DNA from: Paracoccaceae bacterium
GTDB lineage: Bacteria > Pseudomonadota > Alphaproteobacteria > Rhodobacterales > Rhodobacteraceae
Direction of reading: 5' to 3'
Assembly: GCA_024304875.1 (NCBI GenBank)
Contig: JAMWZF010000204.1
Location: forward strand, 1 to 5,819
Length of the DNA stretch: 5,819 bases
Shown piece by piece: positions 1 to 5,819 of this stretch. Under the pieces are notes generated by a model. That model worked only from the letters and a program-made list of their open reading frames with translations, did no database searches and was not told the DNA's origin. Within the stretch, counting starts at the first letter, position 1; each line of letters begins with the position of its first letter. Both the position numbers and the translations under genes were made by a program.

Positions 1-409
1 CCCCCACCGCCGCACCAACGCCGAGCCAGGCGGGCACGCCCGGAGTGCCGCGGTAGCGCCAGCCGGAAACGAGGGCGGCGAGGGTCAGGATCGCGATGAC
101 CGACACGGCCCACCGCAGGGTGATGACGTCCATGAGGGTCAGGATCCAGACGCCGAACGGCAGGCCGACCACCGCCGCGCCCAGCATGGTCAGCACGGCC
201 CGCCGGTCGCAGGCCCGCCAGGCCGAGGGCACCACGGTGACGAGGGAAGAGACCGCCGAGACCGACAGCGCCGCGATGGCCACCGCAGGCTCGACCACGA
301 TGGCGGCCAGCGGCATGAAGATCAGCGCCGCGCCGAAGCCCGCGAACCCGTAGACCGTTCCGGCGACCAGGCTCGCCCCGGTCAGCCAGAGCAGGGCGAC
401 GGGCTCCAC
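1..409 (-). CDS. TSUP (TauE/SafE-type) membrane transporter, N-terminal part
   Basis: This gene runs off the left edge; 136 codons from the start are visible. The product is very hydrophobic. Several membrane segments can be read at about residues 5-38, 41-61, 71-92 and 97-116. The first contains a glycine/phenylalanine-rich motif (GFAGFGAALIFMPL, residues 21-34) typical of the first repeat of the TSUP family (sulfite exporter TauE/SafE, PF01925). Members of that family move small anions or organosulfur compounds across the inner membrane, but the substrate cannot be read from sequence. The start chosen is GTG at 409-407, one base after the secF stop (TGA-G-GTG). The next in-frame Met is residue 32, inside the first membrane motif, so it would be a poor start. 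No clear Shine-Dalgarno precedes the GTG, so translation probably depends on ribosomes finishing secF. Third positions are mostly G/C, as in the neighbours. The family call is fairly secure; any sulfur-related function is inference. Confidence 0.75.
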   Translation of the reverse strand, partial: MEPVALLWLTGASLVAGTVYGFAGFGAALIFMPLAAIVVEPAVAIAALSVSAVSSLVTVVPSAWRACDRRAVLTMLGAAVVGLPFGVWILTLMDVITLRWAVSVIAILTLAALVSGWRYRGTPGVPAWLGVGAAVG

Positions 410-410
410 C

Positions 411-1379
411 TCAGGCGTCGGTGCCGAACTGGTTGCCCACGTTCTGGGGATCGGGCTTCGACCAGTCCCGCTTGACCCCGAGGACGATCAGGATGTTCGA
501 GGCCACGAAGATCGACGAATAGGTCCCGACCAGCACGCCCCAGATCATCGCGAAGACGAAGCCCCGGATCACGTCGCCGCCAAGGACGAAGAGCGCGATG
601 AGGGCCAAGAGCGTGGTGAACGAGGTCATCATCGTGCGGCTCAGGGTCTCGTTGATCGAGAGGTTCATGACCTCCTTCAGCGGGCGCTTCTTGTACTTCA
701 CCAGGTTCTCGCGGACACGGTCGAAGACCACGACCGTGTCGTTAAGCGAATAACCCACGATGGTCAGCAGTGCCGCGATGATGGCGAGGTCGAAGCGGAT
801 TCCGATCTCGGAGAAGATGCCGATGGTCAGCACCACGTCGTGGATCAGGGCCGCGACGGCGCCGAGGGCGAACTGCCACTCGAAGCGCAGCCAGATGTAG
901 ATCAGGACCGCCCCGATCGCGAGGCTGACGGCCAGGACCGCGGTCTGGATCAGCTCTCCCGAAACGGTCGGACCGACCGATTCGACCGAGGCAAAGACGA
1001 TGTCGGGCGCCACCGTCTTCAAAGCCTCCTCGACGGCGGCGACGGTCTCGGCGCCGACGCTCTCCTGCCCTTCCTGGGCCTGGATGGCGACCATGGCCAC
1101 GTTCTCGTCGTCGCCGAAGGTCGGGTCGAAGACTTCCGTGATCGACACCTCGCCCAGATCCAGCCCTTCGAGTGCGCCGCGGTAGGCGGCGATGTCGACC
1201 GGCTCGGAGCTTTCCGTGCGGATCGTCGTGCCGCCCGAGAAGTCGATGCCGTAGTTCAGGCCCCGCACCGCGAAGGACCCCAGAGCCAGGACGATCAGGA
1301 ACAGAGAGATGCCGAGCCAGGTCTTCGTGCGGCGGAAGAAGTCGATATTGGTCTCGTCGGGGATCAGCTTCAGGCGCAT
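411..1379 (-). CDS. secF: Protein translocase subunit SecF
   Basis: This is the SecF subunit of the SecDF proton-driven accessory motor of the Sec translocon, an inner-membrane protein with six helices. The 322-residue length matches the family (about 320). Visible parts: a first membrane helix at about residues 22-40; the conserved GIDFSGGT motif (44-51); a periplasmic P4 domain (about 52-140); and five more helices between about 143 and 301. The fourth-helix signature VGYSLNDTVVVFDRVREN (208-225) carries D214. The SRTMMTS segment carries R248. By position these correspond to the conserved Asp/Arg pair implicated in proton movement in SecF (known for the family, matched by eye). The ATG lies one base after the secD stop (TGA-G-ATG). 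A GAGG Shine-Dalgarno inside the secD end sits 6 nt upstream of it, so the two subunits should be made in a coupled way. No damage is seen. Confidence 0.97.
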   Translation of the reverse strand: MRLKLIPDETNIDFFRRTKTWLGISLFLIVLALGSFAVRGLNYGIDFSGGTTIRTESSEPVDIAAYRGALEGLDLGEVSITEVFDPTFGDDENVAMVAIQAQEGQESVGAETVAAVEEALKTVAPDIVFASVESVGPTVSGELIQTAVLAVSLAIGAVLIYIWLRFEWQFALGAVAALIHDVVLTIGIFSEIGIRFDLAIIAALLTIVGYSLNDTVVVFDRVRENLVKYKKRPLKEVMNLSINETLSRTMMTSFTTLLALIALFVLGGDVIRGFVFAMIWGVLVGTYSSIFVASNILIVLGVKRDWSKPDPQNVGNQFGTDA

Positions 1380-1380
1380 C

Positions 1381-3042
1381 TCAGACCTCGATTGTCTTGG
1401 GGCGGCGACGGGCGAACCAGGTCACGATCAGCAGGCGCGTCACGAAGATCGCCGTGAAGACCGAGGTCAGGATGCCGAGGCCGAGGGTGATCGCGAAGCC
1501 CCGGACCGGGCCGGAACCCATCCAGAACAGGATCGTCGCGGTCAGGAAGGTGGTGATGTTGGCGTCGGTGATGGCCGACAGGGCCTTTTCGTAGCCAAGT
1601 TCGATGGCTCGGGCTGGCCCCTTTGCCGTCTTCAACTCCTCGCGGATCCGCTCGAACACCAGCACATTGGCGTCAACCGCCATGCCGATGGTCAAGACGA
1701 TCCCCGCGATGCCGGGAAGGGTCAGGGTGGCGCCGATCAGCGACAGAAGGCCGAAGATCAGGCCGACGTTGATCATCAGGGCGATGTTGGCGAAGACACC
1801 GAAAAGCCCGTAACTCAGCACCATGTAGCCCATGACCGCCGCGAAGGCGACGAGACAGGCGATTGTGCCGGCGTCGATGCTGTCCTGGCCGAGGTCGGGG
1901 CCGATGGTCCGTTCCTCAAGGAAGGTCAACTCGGCCGGCAGGGCGCCCGCGCGCAGCAACACCGCCAGTTCGGTCGAGTCCTCGACCGAGAACCGCCCGG
2001 TAATCTGGCCCGAGCCCCCGCGGATCGCCTCCTCGATGCGCGGCGCGCTCACCACTTCGTCGTCGAGAACGATGGCGAAAAGCGCGCCGACATTGGCGGC
2101 GGTATAGTCGCCGAACTTGCGCGCGCCCGAGGGGTTGAAGCGGAACGTGACGGAGGGGTTCCCGTTCTGGTCGAAGGCCGGCTGGGCGTCGGTCAGCTCT
2201 TCCCCGGTCACGACGGGGGCGGATTCGAGGATGTAGAAGATCCCCGGCTCGTCGAGCGAGGGCAGGATCTCGTTTCCGACGCCGGGGGATTCGTTGGCGT
2301 TGTCCGTGCGGGCCACGACCGGCTGGAAGGTCAGCTGCGCGGTGGTGCCGATCAGGTCCTTGACCTCCTGCGCGCTGCCGACGCCCGGCACCTGCACTAG
2401 GATCCGGTCCGCGCCCTGCCGCTGGATCGAGGGCTCGCGGGTGCCGACCTCGTCGATCCGCCGGCGGATGATCTCGAGAGCCTGCTGCACGGTGCGGCTG
2501 TCCGTGGCGCGGCGTTCCTCCTCGGAGAGCGATACCGTGATCACACCGCCCGATCCGCTGACGACGATGTCGCTGGCGCCGGTCCCGGTCAGGGACACGA
2601 CCGGCCGGGCGAGGCCGCGGACGATCTCGAGCGCGCGGGCGGTCTGGTCGGGCTCCGAGATGCGCACGCGCAGTTCGTCCGCCGGGCTGTCCTCCTGCGT
2701 GACGAAACCGAGCGTGTCCCGCTCGGCCGCCAAGGCATCGCGAACCTCGGGCCAGAGCGATTCCATCCGGCTGGCATAGACGTCCTCGACCTGCACCTCG
2801 GCCAGCAGATGCGCGCCGCCCCGCAGGTCGAGCCCCAGGTTCACAAGCCCGTCCGGCAGGAACGACGGCCAGAGGCCCGCCGCCGCCTCGGTCTCGGCGT
2901 CGGTCAGGCCGTTCTCGATGGCCGCCTCGGCGTCGTTCGATGTCTCGACGCGGGAATAGAAGGCATTCGGCAGCGCCAGGGCCAGACCGGCCAGGACGAC
3001 CAGAATGATGGCGATGCGTTTCCAAGGCTCGATATACAGCAT
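1381..3042 (-). CDS. secD: Protein translocase subunit SecD
   Basis: This is the SecD subunit of the SecDF complex, which uses the proton motive force to help complete protein export on the periplasmic side. The 553 residues read as: membrane helix 1 (about 8-26); a polar linker rich in Asp, Glu and Ala (31-56); the conserved LGLDLRGGAHLL motif (69-80); the large periplasmic P1 domain (about 81-380); and five membrane helices (about 390-543). P1 includes the base motif around VGTREPSIQRQGADRILVQVPG (199-220) and the head region ending in RAGALPAELTF (364-374). The helix-4 signature GMAVDANVLVFERI (453-466) contains D457, at the position of the essential transmembrane Asp of E. coli SecD (D519). 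The start ATG at 3042 is preceded by AAGGA with a rather long 12-nt spacing. The gene lies 27 nt after the P1-like gene and one base before secF. It is complete. Confidence 0.97.
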   Translation of the reverse strand: MLYIEPWKRIAIILVVLAGLALALPNAFYSRVETSNDAEAAIENGLTDAETEAAAGLWPSFLPDGLVNLGLDLRGGAHLLAEVQVEDVYASRMESLWPEVRDALAAERDTLGFVTQEDSPADELRVRISEPDQTARALEIVRGLARPVVSLTGTGASDIVVSGSGGVITVSLSEEERRATDSRTVQQALEIIRRRIDEVGTREPSIQRQGADRILVQVPGVGSAQEVKDLIGTTAQLTFQPVVARTDNANESPGVGNEILPSLDEPGIFYILESAPVVTGEELTDAQPAFDQNGNPSVTFRFNPSGARKFGDYTAANVGALFAIVLDDEVVSAPRIEEAIRGGSGQITGRFSVEDSTELAVLLRAGALPAELTFLEERTIGPDLGQDSIDAGTIACLVAFAAVMGYMVLSYGLFGVFANIALMINVGLIFGLLSLIGATLTLPGIAGIVLTIGMAVDANVLVFERIREELKTAKGPARAIELGYEKALSAITDANITTFLTATILFWMGSGPVRGFAITLGLGILTSVFTAIFVTRLLIVTWFARRRPKTIEV

Positions 3043-3054
3043 GGCCCGTAGGGG

Positions 3055-3059
3055 TCCTT
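3055..3059 (-). promoter_or_regulatory. Shine-Dalgarno of secD
   Basis: On the minus strand AAGGA lies in the 27-nt gap between the P1-like gene stop (TAA) and the secD ATG, 12 nt before the ATG. The spacing is longer than the usual 5-9 nt. It is the only purine-rich stretch in the gap and supports the ATG at 3042 as the start. Confidence 0.5.
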
Positions 3060-3069
3060 GTTCTTGCGG

Positions 3070-3804
3070 TTAGGGGCAGAGACTCTGGTCGGCGCCCGGG
3101 TCGGCGGGCACCTCGTCTGCGCTTTCGATGGTCAGGTCAATGGGCAGCTGGCCCGATTGGAGAAGGCTCGCCATCTCGGCGACCTCCGCTTCGGTGAAGG
3201 CGCCGGAAATCTGGACCGTCCCGCCGTAGATCGGCTCCATCACCCGCGGCACGCTCAGCACGTCGCCGTCCAGTACGACGGCGAGCGGTGCGCCAAGGCT
3301 TCGGGCCGTGACATCGGCAAAGGTGGCGGCACCTTCGGGCGACAGGCGCAGGATCAGGGCAGGCTGATCGTTCATGTCCAGGGTCGGCGCGGCATCGCGC
3401 AACTCGGCGCCGGTCAGAAAGGGCTCGAGCCGCAGAAGCAGAGGCCCGTCCGGCCCCTCGACGGCGAGGCCGACCTGGTCCTCGGCCATTTCGTAGAACT
3501 CGAGGCGGGCGGCGGACAGGACCGGAGCAAAGGCCTCCAGGTCCACCCGTGAGGCCGGCAGGCGGACCACCAGCCGGCCCTCCTCCACCGCGACATACCG
3601 CAGCAGGAACCCGCCACCGAGCCGGCGGTTCAGCACGTCCCGTGCGGCAGCAAGGTCGTCCTCGGATGCGTCGGCCGGCCCCGACAGGCGGATTTCGGTC
3701 CCCCCGCAGGCGGCGAGCTGCCGCGCCATCGCCCCGCCGTCCTGCGCCGCAAGGGCACAGGGCGCGAGCGTCGCCGCCAGCACCGCCGCGAGGGCCCGGA
3801 TCAT
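3070..3804 (-). CDS. Stand-alone periplasmic SecD P1-domain-like protein
   Basis: The 244-residue product starts with a short signal peptide (MIRALAAVLAATLAPCALA, likely signal peptidase I cleavage after ALA at residue 19). No membrane helix follows. The mature part resembles the periplasmic P1 domain of SecD. Residues about 54-105 match the base part (NRRLGGGF, then RLVVRLP, then LEFYEMA). Residues 127-226 align without gaps to residues 275-374 of the neighbouring SecD, with about 46 of 100 identical by hand count, including LTGAEL, AVVLDGDVLSVPR, YGGTVQISG and LPIDLT. Missing are the DLRGG motif, all SecD helices and the proton-relay Asp. Its ATG overlaps the yajC stop as ATGA with no clear Shine-Dalgarno, so it is probably translated by reinitiation after yajC. 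The mature chain has only two cysteines, C33 and C243, near its two ends. The homology is secure. A role as a soluble SecDF partner is inference, and no specific function for such proteins is known to me. Confidence 0.9.
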   Translation of the reverse strand: MIRALAAVLAATLAPCALAAQDGGAMARQLAACGGTEIRLSGPADASEDDLAAARDVLNRRLGGGFLLRYVAVEEGRLVVRLPASRVDLEAFAPVLSAARLEFYEMAEDQVGLAVEGPDGPLLLRLEPFLTGAELRDAAPTLDMNDQPALILRLSPEGAATFADVTARSLGAPLAVVLDGDVLSVPRVMEPIYGGTVQISGAFTEAEVAEMASLLQSGQLPIDLTIESADEVPADPGADQSLCP

Positions 3805-4094
3805 TTTGTGGCCGGCTCGGTCTTGTTCAGGACCTGGGCCACGGTGTTGCGGACCAGGCGGACGCGGACGCCCTCGGCGATCTCGATCTCGATCTCGTTG
3901 GCGCTGTCTTCCTTGACCTTGCTCACCTTGCCGATGATCCCGCCCTGGGTGACCACCTGGTCCCCCCGGCGCAGGGCCGCGACCATGGCCTGGTGCTGCT
4001 TCATCTTCTTCTGCTGGGGCCGGATCAGCAGGAAATACATGATCGCGAAGATCAGGATGAGCGGGATGAACTGGCCGATGGCGCTGCCTTCCAT
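3801..4094 (-). CDS. yajC: Sec translocon accessory subunit YajC
   Basis: YajC is a small single-span inner-membrane protein that associates with SecDF and the SecYEG channel. The 97 residues show the standard family layout: a short N-terminus; one membrane helix (about 7-24, IGQFIPLILIFAIMYFLL); the signature IRPQQKKMKQHQ (24-35) at the cytoplasmic border; then a small soluble domain with GDQVVTQGGIIGKV (44-57) and a charged beta-rich stretch ending around VAQVLNK. Length is normal. The ATG is preceded by AAGAGGA 8 nt upstream, the best ribosome site in the operon. It is the first gene of the minus-strand transcription unit, and its stop overlaps the next start (ATGA). No anomalies are visible. 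Confidence 0.97.
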   Translation of the reverse strand: MEGSAIGQFIPLILIFAIMYFLLIRPQQKKMKQHQAMVAALRRGDQVVTQGGIIGKVSKVKEDSANEIEIEIAEGVRVRLVRNTVAQVLNKTEPATK

Positions 4095-4102
4095 AGGGCG
4101 TG

Positions 4103-4109
4103 TCCTCTT
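4103..4109 (-). promoter_or_regulatory. Shine-Dalgarno of yajC
   Basis: AAGAGGA on the minus strand, 8 nt before the yajC ATG. This near-consensus site fixes the start of the first gene in the operon. Confidence 0.8.
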
Positions 4110-4151
4110 GGTCGTTTGCTGTTGCCCGGGACGCCCCCGGAAAGTCGCGGC

Positions 4152-4180
4152 ACCCTAATGTCCGCGCCCGCGCTTGGCAA
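4152..4180 (-). promoter_or_regulatory. Candidate promoter of the yajC-secDF operon
   Basis: On the minus strand TTGCCA (4180-4175) is followed after 17 nt by TAGGGT (4157-4152), a plausible sigma-70-type -35/-10 pair for a GC-rich alphaproteobacterium. It would start transcription about 50 nt before the yajC ATG. The -10 keeps only the first two and last bases of the TATAAT consensus, so this is a candidate seen by eye, supported mainly by its location and spacing. Confidence 0.35.
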
Positions 4181-4187
4181 CGCGGGC
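4166..4187. repeat. Inverted repeat in the yajC-serS intergenic region
   Basis: Perfect 7-bp arms GCCCGCG (4166-4172) and CGCGGGC (4181-4187) flank an 8-nt centre CTTGGCAA that contains the candidate -35 element of the operon. A second perfect arm pair, GCCCGC/GCGGGC, follows at 4207-4220 with a 2-nt centre. They could be protein-binding sites or hairpins, but short GC palindromes are common at this base composition. Confidence 0.35.
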
Positions 4188-4200
4188 TTCGGGGTCATAT
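4174..4200 (+). promoter_or_regulatory. Weak candidate promoter of serS
   Basis: TTGGCA (4174-4179) and TCATAT (4195-4200) form a possible -35/-10 pair for serS. The 15-nt spacing is short and it leaves a 5' leader of roughly 115 nt. The -35 overlaps the candidate -35 of the divergent operon on the other strand. This is the best pair found by eye but is weak. Confidence 0.2.
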
Positions 4201-4308
4201 GGGCCAGCCCGCCTGCGGGCGCAACGGATGACCGCGCGCCGCGCCCGCTTTCCTTGGCCCCGGAAATGCGGCATATCGCGGCAGCGAAGGACCCGCACAA
4301 CCACAAGT

Positions 4309-4314
4309 AGAGGA
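4309..4314 (+). promoter_or_regulatory. Shine-Dalgarno of serS
   Basis: AGAGGA lies 9 nt before the ATG at 4324. It decides the serS start: the reading frame is open about 50 codons further upstream, but the upstream in-frame start codons (TTG 4174, ATG 4228) have no such site and would add a basic tail not seen in SerRS. Confidence 0.8.
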
Positions 4315-4323
4315 ACGAGACCG

Positions 4324-5613
4324 ATGCATGACATCCGCAGCGTCCGGGACGACCCCGCCGCCTTCGATGCCGCCCTTGCCCGCCGCGGCGAGGCTGCCGT
4401 CTCGTCCGAACTCCTGGCCCTCGACGAGGCCCGCCGCGCCGCGATCAGCCAGGCCGAGACCGCCCAGGCCGCGGCCAACGCCGCCGCCAAGGAGATCGGC
4501 GCCGCCAAGGGCCGGGGCGACGAGGCAGAGTTCGAGCACCTGCGCGCCCTCGTCGCGGACAAGAAGGACCTGATCGCCCAGCTGAACGAGGAGGCCAAGG
4601 CGAAGGACGCCGCGCTCCAGGCCCGCCTGGCCGAGCTGCCGAACGTCATCGCGGATGACGTGCCCGACGGCGCGGACGAGGACGACAATGTCGAGATCCA
4701 CCGCCGCGGCACCCCGCGCGACATCAAGAACGCCCTCGAACACTTTGATATCCCGTCCGTAAAGCCGCACATGGACTTTGAGACCAGCGCCAAGACCTCC
4801 GGCAGCCGCTTCGCCTTCCTGCGTGGCCCCGTCGCCCGCATCCACCGGGCTCTCGCGCAGTTCATGCTCGACACTCACGTCTCCGAGAACGGGCTGGAGG
4901 AAACCATGTGCCCCGTTCTCGTCCGCGACGAGGCGATGTACGGCACCGACAAGCTGCCAAAGTTCGGCGGCGACAGCTACCGCACCGAGGACGGCATGTG
5001 GCTGATCCCCACATCCGAGGTGACCCTGACCTATTCGGTCGCCGGTGACGTCCTCGACGAGGCCGCCCTGCCGATCCGACTGACCGCGCACACCCTGTGC
5101 TTCCGCTCCGAGGCCGGCAGCGCCGGGCGGGACACGGCTGGCATGCTGCGCCAGCACCAGTTCGAGAAGGTCGAGATGGTCTCGATCACCCACCCGGACC
5201 AGTCCGACGCCGAACAGCAGCGGATGCTGGCCTGCGCCGAAGGCATCTTGGACAAGCTGGGCATCCCCTACCGCACTGTCCTTCTGTGCGCCGGCGACAT
5301 CGGTTTCGGCGCCCGCCGGACCTACGACATCGAGGCCTGGCTGCCCGGGCAGGACACCTACCGCGAGATTTCCTCCGTCTCGACCACGGGGGACTTCCAG
5401 GCCCGCCGGATGAACGCCCGGTTCAAGCCGAAGGACGGCGGCAAGCCGCAGTTCGTGCATACGCTGAACGGATCGGGCCTCGCCGTGGGGCGCTGCCTGA
5501 TCGCGGTGCTGGAGAACGGCCAGCAGGAGGACGGATCGGTCGCCCTGCCCGAGGTCCTGGCGCCCTACCTCGGCGGCAAGACGGTGCTGACGGCCGAGGG
5601 ACTCTTGGCCTGA
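4324..5613 (+). CDS. serS: Seryl-tRNA synthetase
   Basis: This cytoplasmic class II aminoacyl-tRNA synthetase charges tRNA-Ser (and tRNA-Sec where present) with serine using ATP. The 429-residue length is typical. It opens with the family N-terminus MHDIRSVRDDPAAFDAAL, then an alanine/charged-rich antiparallel coiled-coil arm (about 30-105) that contacts the long variable arm of the tRNA. The catalytic core follows. It contains the serine-pocket segment IPTSEVTLT (228-236), motif 2 FRSEAGSAGRDTAGMLRQHQFE (260-281, with R261 and E263), the segment YREISSVSTTGDFQARRMNAR (346-366), and motif 3 LNGSGLAVGRCLIAVLEN (381-398, with R390). The segment at 350-356 reads SSVSTTG where many SerRS have a cysteine-containing version; this is probably a lineage variant. 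The ATG at 4324 is chosen for its Shine-Dalgarno and N-terminal fit. The gene is divergent from the yajC operon and ends just before a hairpin. It is complete. Confidence 0.97.
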   Translation: MHDIRSVRDDPAAFDAALARRGEAAVSSELLALDEARRAAISQAETAQAAANAAAKEIGAAKGRGDEAEFEHLRALVADKKDLIAQLNEEAKAKDAALQARLAELPNVIADDVPDGADEDDNVEIHRRGTPRDIKNALEHFDIPSVKPHMDFETSAKTSGSRFAFLRGPVARIHRALAQFMLDTHVSENGLEETMCPVLVRDEAMYGTDKLPKFGGDSYRTEDGMWLIPTSEVTLTYSVAGDVLDEAALPIRLTAHTLCFRSEAGSAGRDTAGMLRQHQFEKVEMVSITHPDQSDAEQQRMLACAEGILDKLGIPYRTVLLCAGDIGFGARRTYDIEAWLPGQDTYREISSVSTTGDFQARRMNARFKPKDGGKPQFVHTLNGSGLAVGRCLIAVLENGQQEDGSVALPEVLAPYLGGKTVLTAEGLLA

Positions 5614-5617
5614 CATC

Positions 5618-5650
5618 GACGGGGGTGGGTCTTGGCCCACCCCGCCCGTC
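5618..5650. terminator. Hairpin between converging genes, likely terminator
   Basis: GGGGTGGG (5622-5629) pairs with CCCACCCC (5636-5643) around a 6-nt loop, and GAC (5618-5620) pairs with GTC (5648-5650) at the base. It starts 5 nt after the serS stop and its outer arm overlaps the stop codon of the minus-strand gene at the right edge. There is no T-run on either side, so it is not a textbook intrinsic terminator. It may act in both directions or protect 3' ends. Confidence 0.55.
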
Positions 5651-5819
5651 ACGACGTCTGTTGCCCGGCCTCCTCGGCCTCCCCGCGGGTGTTTTCGGAC
5701 CCGGCCGGGGGCTCTTTCGGCATCAGCCCAGGCAACCGGTCCCAGACCCTCTTCAGGCTTCCCGGCCGGTACTTCCCGCCCGTTGCGCCCACCCCCAGCC
5801 GGATCCGGTCGATCACGCT
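5649..5819 (-). CDS. Unrecognised protein, C-terminal end
   Basis: An open frame of 56 codons plus a TGA stop enters from the right edge on the minus strand and converges on serS. About 90 percent of its codons end in G or C, like the confirmed genes here, which argues it is real coding sequence. The visible tail begins SVIDRIRLGVGATGGKYRPG, continues with KRVWDRLPGLMPKEPP and ends in a polar, Glu/Gly/Gln-rich stretch. A basic segment followed by a charged, probably disordered tail would suit the cytoplasmic end of a membrane protein, but no membrane helix or known motif is visible. I do not recognise the family. Confidence 0.6.
   Translation of the reverse strand, partial: SVIDRIRLGVGATGGKYRPGSLKRVWDRLPGLMPKEPPAGSENTRGEAEEAGQQTS

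Noticed and set aside
1309..2400. Long plus-strand open frame (363 codons) opposite secD and secF
   Set aside because: It is antisense to clearly conserved SecD/SecF coding sequence. Its composition (Gly, Arg, Asp, Gln, His rich) is typical of shadow frames in high-GC DNA, with no motif.
1916..3025. Minus-strand 369-codon frame overlapping secD in another frame
   Set aside because: An Arg/Gly-rich shadow frame inside secD, with no recognisable domain and no independent start signal.
3747..3804. Lipoprotein signal in the P1-like protein (LAPC, residues 13-16)
   Set aside because: Proline directly before the cysteine breaks the lipobox rule (Gly, Ala or Ser expected), while ALA just after gives a good signal peptidase I site. 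A soluble periplasmic form is more likely, though not certain.
4174..4323. Upstream extension of serS by about 50 residues
   Set aside because: The extension is basic and unlike any SerRS N-terminus, its start codons lack a ribosome site, and it overlaps the divergent promoter region. MHDIRSVRDD at 4324 is the family start.
4195..5652. Very long minus-strand open frame (485 codons) opposite serS
   Set aside because: serS on the other strand is unmistakable with all class II motifs. The antisense product is low in motifs and arises from the G/C third-position bias.
1..5819. Mobile elements, CRISPR arrays, tRNA or rRNA genes, phage or defence genes
   Set aside because: I looked for direct repeat arrays, transposase motifs, tRNA-like cloverleaf ends and foreign-looking composition and saw none. 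The base and codon use is uniform across the window.

Overview
The window is GC-rich DNA with strong G/C preference at third codon positions. It looks like a Rhodobacteraceae-type alphaproteobacterium (Rhodobacter, Paracoccus or Roseobacter relatives). This rests on the character of the SecD, SecF, YajC and SerRS proteins and the gene neighbourhood; no database search was possible.

Layout. Most of the window (positions 4094 down to 1) is one minus-strand operon, read in the order yajC, a stand-alone periplasmic SecD-P1-like gene, secD, secF, and the 5' part of a TSUP (TauE/SafE-type) membrane transporter gene that runs off the left edge. A 229-bp divergent intergenic region (4095-4323) separates it from serS (seryl-tRNA synthetase) on the plus strand. 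After serS, a strong hairpin (5618-5650) lies between converging genes. The last 171 bases are the 3' end of an unrecognised minus-strand gene that continues beyond the right edge.

How the genes work together. YajC, SecD and SecF are the accessory membrane subunits of the Sec translocon. SecDF uses the proton gradient to help pull proteins to the periplasmic side of the inner membrane. The operon is tightly packed: yajC and the P1-like gene overlap as ATGA, secD follows after 27 nt with its own Shine-Dalgarno, and secF and the TSUP gene each start one base after the preceding stop (TGA-G-ATG and TGA-G-GTG). Translation of at least yajC to P1 and secD to secF to TSUP is therefore probably coupled.

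The most interesting item is the 244-residue protein at 3070-3804. It has a signal peptide and then what reads as a diverged copy of only the periplasmic P1 domain of SecD. About 46 of 100 ungapped positions match the neighbouring SecD by hand count. It has none of the SecD transmembrane helices and no proton-relay aspartate. It looks like a soluble periplasmic partner, or a substitute head domain, of the SecDF machine. Everything else is ordinary housekeeping content.
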